Positions 1 through 12,259 of a stretch of 64,000 bases of DNA are shown here, one piece after another. The translations under genes and the position numbers were made by a program. The first letter of the stretch is position 1. Each line of letters starts with the position of its first letter. Below the pieces are notes generated by a model that worked only from the letters and a program-made list of their open reading frames with translations, did not search any database and was not told the DNA's origin. This stretch comes from Sodiomyces alkalinus F11 (lineage: Eukaryota; Ascomycota; Sordariomycetes; Glomerellales; Plectosphaerellaceae): the NCBI RefSeq assembly GCF_003711515.1, contig NW_021167079.1, positions 3,963,632 through 4,027,631 on the forward strand. Reading direction: 5' to 3'.

Positions 1-38
1 GGGACAAATAGCTTTGTGGACGCCAATTGACTACTTAC

Positions 39-626
39 CCCGCCAGCTTCGTCTCTTACAACGAGCACGAATCCCACCCGTTGGCCATGGACCATGGCTG
101 CTTTCTGATACAGCGTGTTCAAGCTCGCGCCGTCTTGCTCGAGGCTGTATATGAGCTTCCAGTCCTCGACGATGCGCAGGCGCTCAGGTAGCATGATGCG
201 AATCTCTTCTGCCACGTTGGTTGTGAGTAGACGAGCACTAGGTGAAGTGCTCTCCTTGTAGCCATGAAGGAGAATGGGGTCGAGTGGAGGCGGGCGGAAA
301 GGGCTGGCGGTGCGACGAAGGTGACTTGGGACGAAGACATCATTTATGCCGTCTTTGGCCTTCTGGTGCGTCGGCTCAGTGGAACTGTGGGCTAGGTGCG
401 GAGGACCACCGGAACCACCGCGGCTGCGACTTGGAGGTGGTTGGCGACTGGGGGACATGTCACCAGAACCGTCGATGGTGAAGTGTCGTACGAGGCCGGT
501 CCACATGGACGAAATCATCGAGGAGGACATGGATGGGCTATGAGAGGTGTGGACGGGCGTCTGGGTGCCGGAGGAAGGAGCGGAGGAAGTGCGGTTTTCC
601 GAAGAGAAGCTTTGATGGAAGGCCAT
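39..626 (-). CDS. OXR1: OXR1-like TLDc-domain protein, 5' part (partial)
   Basis: This is an open frame of 196 codons on the minus strand, from ATG at 626 down to a GTAAGT splice donor at 38, so the exon ends in phase 0 and the rest lies beyond the window. The ATG has A at -3. The first ~115 residues are Ser/Pro-rich and low in complexity. From about residue 120 it reads into a TLDc domain: HGYKE, then LLTTNVAEEIRIMLPERL, DWKLIYSLEQDGASLNTLY, and later VGFVLVV. This is the pattern of eukaryotic OXR1/TLDc proteins, known for roles in oxidative-stress resistance and, in yeast, V-ATPase regulation. The catalytic role of the domain is not defined. It runs in the same direction as the membrane-protein gene at 1888-4071. 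The name rests on remembered family motifs, and only the N-terminal half of the domain is visible. Confidence 0.82.
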
Positions 627-1887
627 GATTGCTTTCGCCAAGGATCTTTGATGTCGGTATAATTCTTATTACTGACACTGAGTCGATTGCGATCCGGGGG
701 GGTTGTGTCCACGGACGTAGCTGATACTCGACGGAAAAGATATGAATAACCGTCAAGTGATGACGAAATTTAGGCCCCGATTTTGAAGGGCGGCTAGATT
801 CGTGTGAGAGTAATATAGCTGAGAACCGAGAGGATGTCGGCGCAAGTGGTGATTGAGGGCAATATATTGGTAGAGTGGTAAATATCGTCAAGAATGCCAG
901 GCTCTATGCATGTATTCAAGAAAAGTCGATGGAGCGGTGAGATTGATCGGCTTCTCCAAAATTCTGATAAACCGAATTGGGCGCGGGAGAAGCTGAAAGC
1001 CCGTTAGTAAACGACCCGGCGCCAATATGACATTAGGAGTTGAGTTTCGACGGGTCCTTTTTAAAGTGTCGTGTTTCAATGAACCGGACAAAAGAGGGGA
1101 CTCGAAGTACGGAGTACGGATAGTTGATGTTATGCAGAGGACACGCGATTCTTTTGCCGGACTGTACTTTTTGATGCGTAGAAAAAAAAACGCAACCCCT
1201 GAAGATTCGAAGCAAAGATGCTTTAGGTAGATCTTCAGCCAACGCTTCACAGGAGAGCAATGTGCAAAATGAGGTCGGTGTGGAAGGGAAGGACGGGGGT
1301 GTAGGAGAAGAATGCCAGCTAATAAGTTAAATACAAGGTAACCATGAGCTGATGGAATAGCAACGGGACCTTACGAAGTACCTTAGGTACCTTAACGGTA
1401 AGGCTTGTATTGAAGGTGGGGCATTTAACTGCTGGAAGGGCACCGTCGTCATTCATTGTCGGTCGTTCCTGCCGTATCGGCCGGCCCCACTCCCAAATAT
1501 CGAAAGTATAGGTACGAGTGACTGAGCGAAAATCGGTGTAGCGACTGATTGTATTTGTTCGCTGGAGAACAAGTAACAAGTGCCTCAACACTATGGCCAA
1601 CTCCTTCCTTCCATCCTTGCGTACCAACTTCCCCTTCATTGGAGTGGCTGCCAGTTCAAACCAACCAGAACACATTCATCCCCGCCCTTCTGCCACCCTC
1701 CGTTCTCACAGCGTTCTTTTCCAACTCCCCAGCGCAACGTCTTCTCGACGTCTTTACTGAGCCGATTGGCCTAGCTAGCGCCCGGCGTCTGTTCTTGCCT
1801 CTCTCTCTCTCTCTCTCAACTCAAGCTTCCCATATTGGTATCATCAACACTCCAATTCTCAACGTAACATCAATGCCCCTACACTCT
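627..1887. other. Intergenic region upstream of the TLDc gene
   Basis: This holds the 5' region of the OXR1-like gene and the 3' end of the membrane-protein gene, both transcribed leftward. It is not RIP-mutated: CpA and TpG are at normal frequency. I see no convincing gene; the open frames are short, lack domain logic and overlap each other. A repeated short motif (GGAGTACGGAGTACGG, around 1099-1114) and GGTACC-type palindromes near 1380-1392 are the only visible structure. Confidence 0.6.
1799..1817. repeat. (CT)n microsatellite
   Basis: Nine to ten CT units lie just beyond the stop of the membrane-protein gene, in its presumed 3' untranslated region, where they read (GA)n on the transcribed strand. 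Confidence 0.9.
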
Positions 1888-4071
1888 TCACATGGCCTTG
1901 CCAACGCTCCCATCGCCGTTTATGCTGCGTCTGGCTTCCCCCTTTTCCGGCACGTCAGATCGCATGGCCGGCCGCCAGTGAGGGGCCGGTGGTGGGCTGC
2001 CAGGCCCGCTCAAGCTGCCCACTAGCGGCCGGGCAGAGCCAACGTCCGGACCTGGCTCAATCCAGCAGTTCGAGCCGATACCGCTGCTGTACTTGGATAC
2101 AGAACTCTGATGCCTCGCGTGCGTGGGCCAAGGGCGCTTTGGTTCGCCACTTTCCCGCTGCTCCCTCGCAAAAGGCGGGCCCAGTAGCTCGGGACGCTCA
2201 AGATCGAAAGGGTCAGATCGCCACCGGTTACGCCGTGTGTCGAATGTTTCCATGGATCCGCCGGATTCTCGGTATAGTGAATCGTACTGTGGGGAGACGG
2301 GTGGCAGCGTACTCGGCGGGCGCGTTCCGGGACCAGCAATAGTTGATGCTCGTGACCGACGTGCGTTCGCGACACGGTACGGCCCCGGCATCGCTGATGT
2401 CGAGGCGGCCGGCACCTCGTTACTATCCGCAAACGGGTTCACGTTCACATCTGCCGCTCTGGCCGGTTCTGCGGGGAGTGCGTTCGTGTCGGCAAAGGGG
2501 TTTGCGTTTGCGTTTCCACTGTTGACATTAAACCCTAGGCCTCCCAGGAAATGATCTGCGGAGACGCTGCTCCCCGTTCTTCGATTCGCACCCTGCCGTT
2601 GCTCCTCAGACCCGAGTCCCTTTTCGCTCATACCAAGTAAAGAGACGAAGTCATTCGATGTGCGTCTTTGTTCCGTGGTCTCGCTCTGCTTTTCGCGGAC
2701 AGAAGCAAAAGGGTCGGGATCCAAGGTTGTGTCGTTACGGAGCCGCCAGTTGAACAAGGCGTCCGCCGTCAACCGGTCCCACCAATCTTTCAACCGGTCT
2801 TTAGTCGTCAGGATATCGCGTTGGGCGTCGCCACCACTTGAAACAGCCGAGTTATGGCGGCTATGTTGCGACATGACAGGCGATCCCGAGCGCTCCCTGC
2901 TCAACATCGTGGCCCCTGCGCGATAGCCATCTTCCCCAAGAAATCCACCAAGCTGACCACGGAAACGCTGATAGTTGTATCCCAACGCAGCCTTGAATCG
3001 AGCCGACTTGGGAGTCGGTCCCACAGATTCCTGATCGAAAACGTACGGGCGTTCTTGTCGTCTTCGCCCCTCTCCGTGACCCGAGTCTGCACTGGCACCC
3101 ACCCTACGACTACGGGAACGGTGCTTTCGGAGAAACCACAAGAACACAACGAGCAGAGTCAAAAAGGCGACGCTTCCAACGACGCTACCTGCGATGGCGG
3201 CTGGCGACAAGCCCGAAGTATTACCATTGCTGCTGCTGCTGCTGCTGCTGCTGTCGGCGCTCTTTTCTTGAATGCCTTGGGGTATCCCGGGGATCTCTGC
3301 GCCGCTGTTGCTGGTCCCGGCGGCGCCCTCTCCGGGCTGACTACTCGGGGCAGAGGATGCAGTCGTAATCAAAAGCCCTCTGCCATCCGTAGTCGAAGGG
3401 GGGCCGCCCGGATTGATCTGGGTGGGGACCGCGTTTCTGTCAGTCTGACTGGTCTCTCCAGCAGGCAGCTGTGAGCCAGATACTACCGATGGCCGGATCA
3501 GGGTCGAAGTAGGGTCCGCTCCATTAATGCTACTAGCAACCGCCCCCGTTCCCGTCTCTCTCTCGGGAGGGAGCTGTGCCGAGGGTTCCTGGAGTGGAGG
3601 CACCAACGGGCCTTGGATTTGGGAGGCTTGGGGGAGGGGGATGATCGTCCGGAATGGAATAGTTGCATTATCCGGGGGCGGTTCAGGCGCTGGCGTTCTG
3701 GTGGAAGATGGGGGGGTCGTTGTTGGAGATGCAGGCACTTCCTCTATTGGCGGCAGAGGCGGAGGCGGAGGCGGAGGCGGTTCAAGGGGCGCCTGTGGAG
3801 GTTGATCTTGAGGCTGTTCTGCCTGAGGGGGTTCTCGAAATGGAACGCCCCGCTCGGGAGGTCGCTCTTGAGGAGGGGGATCCTGTTGATCGGGCAACTG
3901 AGCTCGAGGAGGGTCAGGTGGCGGCGGAGATGGGGGTTGGGTCGGCGCGGGCGCGGGCGCGTCAGGCGCGAGTTGGGCGGTTGTGATGGCTCCTGCTTTC
4001 GGCACAGCCGTGCATCGTCTCCCATTTATCGTGGTGAAGAAAAACCCATCGGGGAGGATCGGGCCAGACAT
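1888..4071 (-). CDS. Single-pass membrane protein with Pro/Ser-rich ectodomain
   Basis: This is an intact 727-codon frame from ATG at 4071 to TGA at 1888. There is no classical signal peptide. Residues ~35-170 are extremely Pro-rich, including a run of eight prolines near residue 100. Residues ~170-285 are Ser/Thr/Gly-rich and end in an eight-Ser run encoded by GCT/GCA repeats at about 3229-3254. One clear transmembrane helix lies at about residues 292-314, followed at once by a basic stop-transfer stretch (RKHRSRSRR). The remaining ~400 residues are a hydrophilic, Arg/Ser/Asn-rich tail predicted to be disordered, with no domain I recognise. This layout (low-complexity extracellular part, helix, basic cytosolic tail) is common among fungal cell-wall-associated membrane proteins of unknown or sensor-like role. 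No WSC or mucin-type Cys motif is visible, so I do not assign a sensor function. Confidence 0.85.
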   Translation of the reverse strand: MSGPILPDGFFFTTINGRRCTAVPKAGAITTAQLAPDAPAPAPTQPPSPPPPDPPRAQLPDQQDPPPQERPPERGVPFREPPQAEQPQDQPPQAPLEPPPPPPPPLPPIEEVPASPTTTPPSSTRTPAPEPPPDNATIPFRTIIPLPQASQIQGPLVPPLQEPSAQLPPERETGTGAVASSINGADPTSTLIRPSVVSGSQLPAGETSQTDRNAVPTQINPGGPPSTTDGRGLLITTASSAPSSQPGEGAAGTSNSGAEIPGIPQGIQEKSADSSSSSSSSNGNTSGLSPAAIAGSVVGSVAFLTLLVVFLWFLRKHRSRSRRVGASADSGHGEGRRRQERPYVFDQESVGPTPKSARFKAALGYNYQRFRGQLGGFLGEDGYRAGATMLSRERSGSPVMSQHSRHNSAVSSGGDAQRDILTTKDRLKDWWDRLTADALFNWRLRNDTTLDPDPFASVREKQSETTEQRRTSNDFVSLLGMSEKGLGSEEQRQGANRRTGSSVSADHFLGGLGFNVNSGNANANPFADTNALPAEPARAADVNVNPFADSNEVPAASTSAMPGPYRVANARRSRASTIAGPGTRPPSTLPPVSPQYDSLYRESGGSMETFDTRRNRWRSDPFDLERPELLGPPFAREQRESGEPKRPWPTHARHQSSVSKYSSGIGSNCWIEPGPDVGSARPLVGSLSGPGSPPPAPHWRPAMRSDVPEKGEARRSINGDGSVGKAM

Positions 4072-5503
4072 TGTCGCGATCTAGTGGTGCGAGTCCAGTC
4101 GCAGCCAGATCTGAAAAGAAGTGACGCCCTTCTCCTGGAAAGGACAGAGGGAAATATGCTAGGAAAGAGAAGCGTCCAAGGGGACAAAAGGAGGCGAAGT
4201 TTCAAAGGGCGGTGATTGCCATCGAAAGGACGTGGTATGAAAAGAGAAACTGAAAAGCCAGCGAAGGATCCAGCCGACAGCGAAGCGAGACGTCGTGATC
4301 CCGTAGGAAGGGGATTTACGACGCGAACTCCAGGGAAGACAAGCTCCCCAAGTTTCTTCCCGCTCGTGAAAGAAAAGAAAAGCAATGAAAAACACGAAAT
4401 GAAAAACGGAAGTTGCTGGAGGTGAGAATGTTTGGCCGACTCGACGGCGGGGTGAGAGAAGGAAGCTTGAAGAGATGGGGAAGGAGATGGAGAGAGACAG
4501 ATAGACGGACCGACCCAACTCGGTATGAGGCTTGGGAGGGCATGCATGCACGTACTCCGTACCTAGGAGTACATCGACAAAATAGTGGTGGCACGAAATA
4601 CTTGGCTCATCAGGCACGGACTCGGGAAGAAGCAAGGCATGTGAGGACGAATAATTGCGGGCTGGAGTTGTTTCCTTCGCTCCCGCAAAGAACGCCATAA
4701 GAGGAGAGGCCCCCATACTTTCCCTCGCACACTCTCCCCATCTATCCGCTTCCCTTCTCTTGCAAGGCACGGACTCCTCACTTCATGCCCATGTCCACGG
4801 TAAATTATGCAAAAATGGGCATGTCATGGGCCATGGGGGGCGCATGGGTTGGTTTGACGGCATTCGATCAAACGTCTGTCCGCATTGGCTTAACTCAAAA
4901 GAGCCTCGCTTGCCAATGGTCGGCATGCAGAACCCACTCCAATGGCCACGACCCCCATATGGCTCTTGTGCAGTGGAGAGTGGAGGTGGTTCTGGGGTAG
5001 GCTTCACTGTCGTTGTTCCTTTTGTTCCTTCTCGTTCCTGCAGCCCTGCAGGGGAACTATTTCCTTACGCACCCTAAGCCTAATCCAGACCAGTCACCAT
5101 GCTTCTGCAACACATCTGAAGCACCCCGCAACAGTGACTAGGGAAGGGCCCCGCTACGCTTACCACTAACAAGGCACGAGTCCCGCTTGTGGCTCCCGGG
5201 TCCAGCCGCACGCGGGACCGTGACCCTCAATATATCGTTACAGAATTCCTCCGTTAGGATGTGACACACACGTACCGAGCAGGTAAAGTATTTTTTTAGC
5301 TGGCCTGGAATTTCTCCCAACTATTCGCTCAACTAGCGACTGCAATTAGCACAGATAGTATTATTATGCTTGCTTCTTTCTTATTTCGTATTTTTATATA
5401 TTACTTATAACTATCTATTTACGGAGTGTATATCTATACACCGCGATATAGCTTAGTAAGTAACCTCCTTAAACGTATCTAGCGAATCTTATACTCTGTA
5501 GGC
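4072..5503. other. Upstream region of the membrane-protein gene
   Basis: This is the 5' untranslated and promoter region for the minus-strand gene. It is purine-rich on plus, hence pyrimidine-rich on the transcribed strand, at 4140-4500, as is usual for fungal leaders. A small hairpin with GTACTCC/GGAGTAC arms lies at about 4552-4572. From about 5270 onward the sequence turns AT-rich and TpA-rich although it is not part of any repeat here, which fits RIP leaking outward from the nested block. No gene is supported. Confidence 0.55.
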
Positions 5504-5512
5504 CCTCGTGTC

Positions 5513-5828
5513 TATTAGGTGCCTGTAGCAGTGGTCATAATAGGCCCCTAGTGTGAACCCACAGGGGTCCAGGTATGCCCAGTCTGAGACCCCTCGAGGC
5601 ATAAACAAAGTAAGTCATTATATAGTAAATAGAATAATCCCTTAAAGTAAATAAGGTAGCCCTCGAGGAGTAAAAATAAGTAGTCCTCTATAAGTAGAGC
5701 GTAGTCTTAAGGAGCGAGGGAGCCTCTCCTTTAAAGGGGGAGGCTAGCGATTAATCTAATTCTTTAGTCCCCCTTATATTCTAATCCTATTATAATCCTA
5801 TCTAGTTCTTTACTTAACCCTACCTTTT
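5513..5828 (+). repeat. Element A 5' LTR, first segment
   Basis: It aligns with the 3' LTR at 51437-51777. It is interrupted at CTTTT (5824-5828) by element B and resumes at 19966. This copy keeps more TG and CA than the 3' copy, so RIP hit the two LTRs unequally. Confidence 0.9.
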
Positions 5829-6036
5829 TATTACGGGCTATAGCCCGCAGAATAGTCCCCGGTAGTAGCCGGGACTAAGAAGCACGGACCCCCTAGCCAG
5901 CGAGGTCCATGCGATTCTATATATACTTAGCCGCCTACACACCGCGCAGGCTTTTCCCTTCCTCCTTTCCCTCCTTAGTTCGAATAATCTATATTTTCGG
6001 CCTTAATACGTGAATAACTTTTAATAAGCCGTTATA
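5829..6036 (+). repeat. Element B 5' LTR
   Basis: Nearly identical to 19753-19960 over 208 bp and to the inverted LTRs of B2. The differences are RIP-type transitions. Confidence 0.92.
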
Positions 6037-6049
6037 TATTCGAACTTAT

Positions 6050-9000
6050 AAGATTATAAGCTTTAACGCTTATATAAAAGGAGGTCCCGGCCACTTCGCC
6101 CCGAGTCTACGAAGGGGCTAAGGGTAAGTCGTAGGGACCTTATATAACGAGATCGATAAACGCGTGTTATAACGCGTATAGGAAGCGGTAAGGATATATA
6201 TCGCCCGTATTTATAATATAATCGCTAGCCTATAAGGAGCCTTCGAAAGGTTTTAACTTAACCCGTACCTTATACCTACTATATACCCGACGCCTACCCT
6301 AGTTATCACGCCCTCGCCCTTATCTAGGCTATTAGAGGCAGAGACTATTATACCTATTCCGCTACTGCCGCCGGCACCTATACTCTTATACCGGGTATAG
6401 TAGGTCGCCGTTCCCGTAAAATTTAGTAGAAAACGCACGGAATACACCGCCTAGTCTTAGGCTATACGACTAAAACTTAAACTCGATAGGCCGCTATTCC
6501 GTAGTAATAAGGAGGCGTAGTACTTAATTAACGCGTGCTTAGATACCTAGCCTTAATAGGTGGTTAGCACCTTTTTCGGTAATAGAGGCATAAACGGTGA
6601 ATTTAACCCGGAGGAATTTATAGCCTACCTTAACCGCACGTATAAGGACCGTAACGAATAAGGCCGTGCTACTAACGCCCTTAAAGCGATAAAGTAAAAA
6701 CCCGACTAGCTATTCACGCGCTTCCTACCGACCTTTAAAAGGAACCTAGCGTAAGTAGGAGGCTATAACTAGGTAGACTATATTAAGATATCGTTCCTTA
6801 ATAGCACCCTAAACGATAGGCTATATAATAGCCTAATAGTAGCCGATCTCCCCGATACTTACTCTAAGTAGGTCGATAAAGTATAGATAATCGCGTAGAG
6901 ATAGGAGGGTATTAGTAAGTTGTACCGACTAATTCCCGTCGCCTGTAAACTAGTTAAGGATACTAACGGTGATATCGCTATAGGTAGAGTTAATAAGGTC
7001 GGCGAGTCTAAGGGGACCTAATAAAAACCTAACCGCTACGCGAATATCACGTATTAGAACTACTAGAAGAAGGGCCACGTCTAATAGCACTATAAAAGTA
7101 AAAAGGATACGGTGGCCCGAATATCCTCTTAAGAGGAGGAATCCGAAGACGTTCCCGAAGATACTAAAGACTCGGAAAAAGAGTAGCTCTAGTGCGAAAT
7201 CGGGCACCGGAGTTAACGGCGCGAGAGTAACACGAGTAGGAGGAGTTTAAACCGCTACTACGAAGTAAGTTAGTATTAATCTAAGTAAGAATTAATAGTA
7301 ATAGATTAATAAACGCTTATATAGATATAGGTTATAACTACTATACCGCTATAAATAAGAAGTTTACTCGAAGAATACGCTTACCGTTAGTTAATAAGAA
7401 GAAACGACTACTAAAAGGCTTCTCGGATAAGACTAAACTAGCTAGTAGCGCTAGTATTATAGTCTTTACGCTAGATATATAAGGGTATACCGAGCGCGTT
7501 TTCGTGTATATAGTGCTAGGTCTAGATTAGGATCTTTTCCTTAGACTCCTATAAATAAAACGTAACGATATAGTCCTCCACGCTAAGGAATAAAGGCTCC
7601 GCTACGGAGTAGCCGATATCGATATCCGACTCTAAGGCGAAGAGGAGCCGAAGGCAGTATAAGAGATCCGTACTATAGCACTAATAATAGGGTCTATATT
7701 CGTAGGGCTATATAGATAACTATAGCACCGGAGAAGAAAAAGATAGGAAGAGGGCTTATGGGCTATATCGTTAAAAGATATCGAAAAGGCCCTAAGTATA
7801 AAGGAACTAGTAGACCCGCGAGAATACGTCCTTAAGGGTATTATATAAGAGTTCGGCGACTTATTTACGCCCTTATACTCTATACGCCTGCCCCTATACC
7901 GACCTAGCACCGACTATAAGGTCTATTTATAAAAGGATAATAGTAGTAACAAATAAGCCTTACTATAGGGCCCGCTCTATAATATATCACGTGAAAAGCT
8001 CCTCGTATTACGGAAGACGATAACGGACCTAATAGATAAGGGATTTATTCGTGCGAGTAGCTTAGCGGCCACTGCGCCTATACTATTCGTGAAGAAGCTA
8101 GGAGGCGGCCTCCGATTTTACTACGATTACCGCGCCCTAAATACGATTACTTAGCGAGATTACTACCTACTCCTTCTAATTATAAAGATCCTATATAACC
8201 TAGCTAAGGCGAAGTGGTTTACTAAATTAAACGTCGTCGCCGCCTTTCATAAAATACGGATAGCTCCTAGGTATAAGTATAAGACCGAATTCCGTACTTA
8301 ATTTAGACTATTCGAGTAGCTAGTATACCCTTTTAGGTTAATCGGCGCGCCTACGATATTCTAGCGATATATTAACTTATCGTTACGGGAGTTCCTTAAC
8401 GATTTTATCTCCGCGTATATAGATAATATCCTAATATACTTAGACGGATCTTATAAGGATTATAAGGAGAAGGTATAGCGAGTACTTAGTGCCCTCGTAG
8501 ACGCTAGACTAAACCTCAACCCGAACAAGTACGAGTTTAGCGTTAAGATAGTTAAATACCTAGGGTTTATCGTTATAGCGGAAAAAGGGGTATCTTATAA
8601 CCCCGAGAAACTTAAGGCTATCGTAGAATAGGAAGCGCCGGTCTCCGCGATTAGCGTGCGAAGTTTCCTAGGGTTCGGTAACTTCTATAGGATATTTATC
8701 CGCGACTTCGTAGCCGTTATAGTGCTACTCACGGCCTTAACGAAAAAGAACGCCCTATTTTACTAGGGCCCCCTATAAGACGCAGCCTTTAAGGAGCTAA
8801 AGCAGAGGTTCTAGGAAAAGCCTTATCTATAATAATAGTAACCTAGAAGGAAGACCTGGCTAGAAACGGATTACTTAGGGTTCGCGCTAGGTAGCGTATT
8901 CTTATAGGAAGATAAATAAGGATATAGGTGCGTTATCGTATACTACTCACGCCGCCTTAACTCCGCCGAGTATAACTACCCGATTCACGATAAGGAGATA

Positions 9001-10980
9001 CTAGCGATTATAAACTGCCTATAGGCTTAGAAAGCCGAGCTTATAGGCAGCGGCCGGTTCTAGATTTACTCCGATTATAAAGTACTCGAATACTTTATAA
9101 CTAAAAGGGCCCTAACCGAGCGCTAACGTCGTTAAGTAGCTAAGCTCGCCTAGTATAACTTTATATTAGAGTATAAGCGAGGAGCCGATAATATTATAGC
9201 TAACGCGCTCTTATATCGGGAGCAGGATATACCTAAGGATTCTTCCGATATCCGAGAGTAGGGGAGGTCTATCTAGATAATCCCCGATATAGCTATCTCC
9301 CCCCGGGTATACCTAGTAAAGGTAATATTACCGGAGCTAGCCACGGTCTTAGAAGTAGACCCTAACCTATAGCGATTATAGAATAAAGCCAGGGCCACCG
9401 ATAAGTGTTATTAAGGTGCCCTTACCGTAGTAGTAGCGGGAGAACTGAGTTTTCCCCCTAAGCTAGAGCTTAAAAGATAGATAGCCGAGTATAGAATCGA
9501 CTAAGGACGGCTAATATTTCGTGACCGCCTATAGGTGCTAGGGGATAAAGAAGATAGGGCTAGCTATCCGCGATAAGGCCGTCTAGTATAAGCGATCCAT
9601 AACTTAATAGTAGGCGGATACTTAGGCAGTGATAATACTATTACCTTAGTCGCCCGCTAGTTCTTTTAGCCCGGTATAAATCAAGATATTAGAAGGTTTA
9701 TATGGAACTACGATATATACTAAGCCAGCCACGTATAAAGGGGTACGAAGAGAGGATTACTACGCCTACTCCCTATACTAGAGCGAATCTTCTACGATAT
9801 CGCGATAGACTTTATAACGGACCTACTACCTACCCGTAAGGGTAAGTATAGATATCTATAGGTGATTACCGACTGACTCTCGAAATCGGTAACGCTCGAA
9901 GCGATAGATACTATAGATACTAAAGCCTACGCTAAACGGTTTTTACTATACTATTATAGGTTCTACGGAATACCGAAGTCTATTATTAGCGATAGAGGCT
10001 TAAACTAGACTAGCCGCTTTTAGCGATACTTTTATAAACTCGTAGGTATTAAATAACGACTAAGCACCGTATACTACCCGTAGATAGACGGAGGTCCTAA
10101 ACGTATTAATTAGGAAGTTTAAGCCTATTTACGGGTATATACCTATTACGCCTAAGACGATTAGGATATACTACTACCGGTAGCGTGACTAGCCTTAAAT
10201 AACCGGGTAAACTTAACGATCTAAATAAGCCTATTCTTCCTATAGCACGGGTACCACGCGAATCCTCTTTAAGTTAATAAGACTATACCGACTAATAAGC
10301 GCGAGGCTTCCGCGCAGGACTTATTAAGTCGCCTTAAGGAAGCTACCTAGTTTATATAAGCCGCGATAGCCGTTATATAACTACGCTAAGAGGAATTAGT
10401 AAACTATTAGCGCTACCCGGCTAAAAGGTTTAAAAAGCATAACCTTATATAGCTAGATATCGGTAACTACTCCTCGCTACGGCCGTCGAAGAAACTTACC
10501 TAGCTCTACTATAAGTATAAGGTTATAAAGGTTATTAACCCCTATATCGTAAAACTAGACGTCCCCTTATAGATCTATAACCGTTCCTACGTGGATCTTT
10601 TACGGCGAGCCGACCGTAACCCCTTATTAGAGTAAGCGATAATAGACCCCTAGCCACCACCTATCCGTAAAGGGCTAGATAAGGAGGAGGAATAGGTAGT
10701 AGAAAAAGTCCTTTACGCCTATACCCGAAAGCGAGGTCGCGGTAAGGTCCGGGAAGTATTAGTGCGATAAGAGGGTTACGTAGAACTAATATAGGAACTA
10801 CTTAAAAGCCTACGGGAGATATAAGCGCTTACCGAATTTAAGAAGAAACACGGCCCGGTATAGTCGAATAATAGGCCTTTATAATAGTATATAAAGGAGA
10901 TACAGATATAAAAAAAGGCCGACACGGCGGAGAAGAGGATAAAAACCGAGAGCGAAGTTATATTAAGGACGTACCCCCGC
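6050..10980 (+). pseudogene. Element B gag-pol remnant (RIP-inactivated chromovirus polyprotein)
   Basis: Reading through many TAA/TAG stops, the gag part ends in a CCHC zinc knuckle at 7052-7093 in which all three Cys codons now read Tyr, with the GH pair and spacing intact. The protease D-T-G appears as D-I-G at 7324-7332. Reverse transcriptase follows at about 8040-8640; its YxDD box at 8416-8427 reads YIDN, explained by TpG to TpA. RNase H and the integrase core follow, with Asp-containing IDFITDLL near 9805 and ISDRG near 9980. A degenerate chromodomain (VEKVLYA.., EGYVE) lies at about 10695-10815. Known role of the family: gag and the replication and integration enzymes of Ty3/Gypsy retrotransposons. 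No part can be functional as it stands. Confidence 0.88.
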
Positions 10981-11029
10981 CTTATTTAATTTATAAGTAA
11001 AAGAAAAATAATAAAAACAACCTAAAGAA

Positions 11030-11628
11030 CCTATTACTTAATAACTTTGCCCTTTTCTAGCTCCTCCTTTTATAAGACTATATCGTCCTCGGCGGCACCT
11101 ACCTATAACTCCTCCTAAGGAGGAGCCGAGGCGAGCGTAGCCTTAGGAGTAGCCCCCGGATTATCCCTAGCGGCTAAGGGGGTTATAGCTATATAGTGCT
11201 TATATACGCGGCGCACGGAGTAAAAGAGATTACGAACCTCTTACGATATTATAGTAATGTTATTATTCTTATCCTCTAACTTTTACGATATTTCCTTAAG
11301 CGTTTTATCTATACTACGTATAGAGGTGGCGATATCGTTAAGGGCTTATACTATACCTGCTTAGAACTCGGTAGTAAAGGGTTAGGCGGCGGGGGCGGCG
11401 ACGGGGGCGATAGCGACGGTAGGAGCGGGGGATAGTAAAGGAGCGGCGACGTTTTTACCTAACTTAGCTAGACTAAGGGCGACCTAAAAACGGCCGTAAG
11501 TATCCTAGAACTAGCGACGATTCTATATAGAAGAATTAGTATAAAGGCCACTAAGCGAAGGATAGGTATAAACTTATATCCTTATCGTCGGTATCCTTAT
11601 TTATTAGACGAGTAGTATCCTATAGGGC
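11030..11628 (-). pseudogene. Element B antisense accessory gene, exon 2 downstream part
   Basis: On the minus strand this continues the accessory gene that starts at about 19080 and is cut by element C. The same segment in copy B2 (plus strand, 30742-31130) reads as a long frame with only RIP-type stops. It has a helical, heptad-like region (ITEF, LDNIATS, DKTLKEVS, KLEHKNNDI) and a Glu-rich C-terminus (EEELEEGKI). The gene lies between the pol 3' end and the 3' LTR, opposite to pol. I do not recognise a named family. It is predicted to be a coiled-coil protein. Confidence 0.7.
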
Positions 11629-12165
11629 TATTACGACGGCTTCCGGTCCTCTATAGTATAGCGGACGATAGGGGACTGGCGTCGAGGTTTTAGTTCAAAA
11701 TAAGAAGAGGATGTCAACTAAAGAGCAGTAACTGTCGTTCGTAGTGTCTGGTCGTAGTTGCGTCGTAAAGACTTGGGCGTCTTCTTCACAAGGTAGAGTC
11801 AAGCGTAGACTAATGGTCCAGGTGAAGACTTAGATTGATCGATGTCTTATTCTCTAGTAGAAGCAAGACCTAGAATACTCTGGTATATATATTAGTAGTA
11901 CTCACTTACCCCGGGTGAGCGTCCCTCGCGTGGTCACTAAGTCCCAGTAATCACTCCTCCAGTAATCACTTTATGGTGGTGAGCATCCAACCGATACACA
12001 CCGTACGCTCAGTGTCGATATACCAGTGTACGATCACGTGCCAGAGCACGTGATTCCTTTTCCTGAGTCATCTTCTGGTCACGTTCTGGTACGCCGATCG
12101 TCCCAGTACGTTTTATGCCAGTGCATCCTTCGTGTTAGTGTATATTGGGCCCGTTGGCCGTAACA
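11629..12165 (-). repeat. Element C 3' LTR (537 bp)
   Basis: It aligns end to end with 18244-18780. Nearly all differences are C-to-T or G-to-A at CpA/TpG sites, so LTR divergence here measures RIP rather than age. Confidence 0.95.
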
Positions 12166-12181
12166 TTACCTCCCCTCTTCT
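12166..12181 (-). other. Element C polypurine tract
   Basis: On the minus strand this is a run of purines (AGAAGAGGGGAGGTAA) directly abutting the LTR, the expected plus-strand primer site. It fixes the transcription direction of element C as leftward. Confidence 0.8.
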
Positions 12182-12259
12182 AAGCGCTGTCCCAGCGGTC
12201 GCATAAGTAGGTCGCCTTTCCCAAGTTTATTGCTTCCTGTTTTCTCTTCTTTCTTCATG

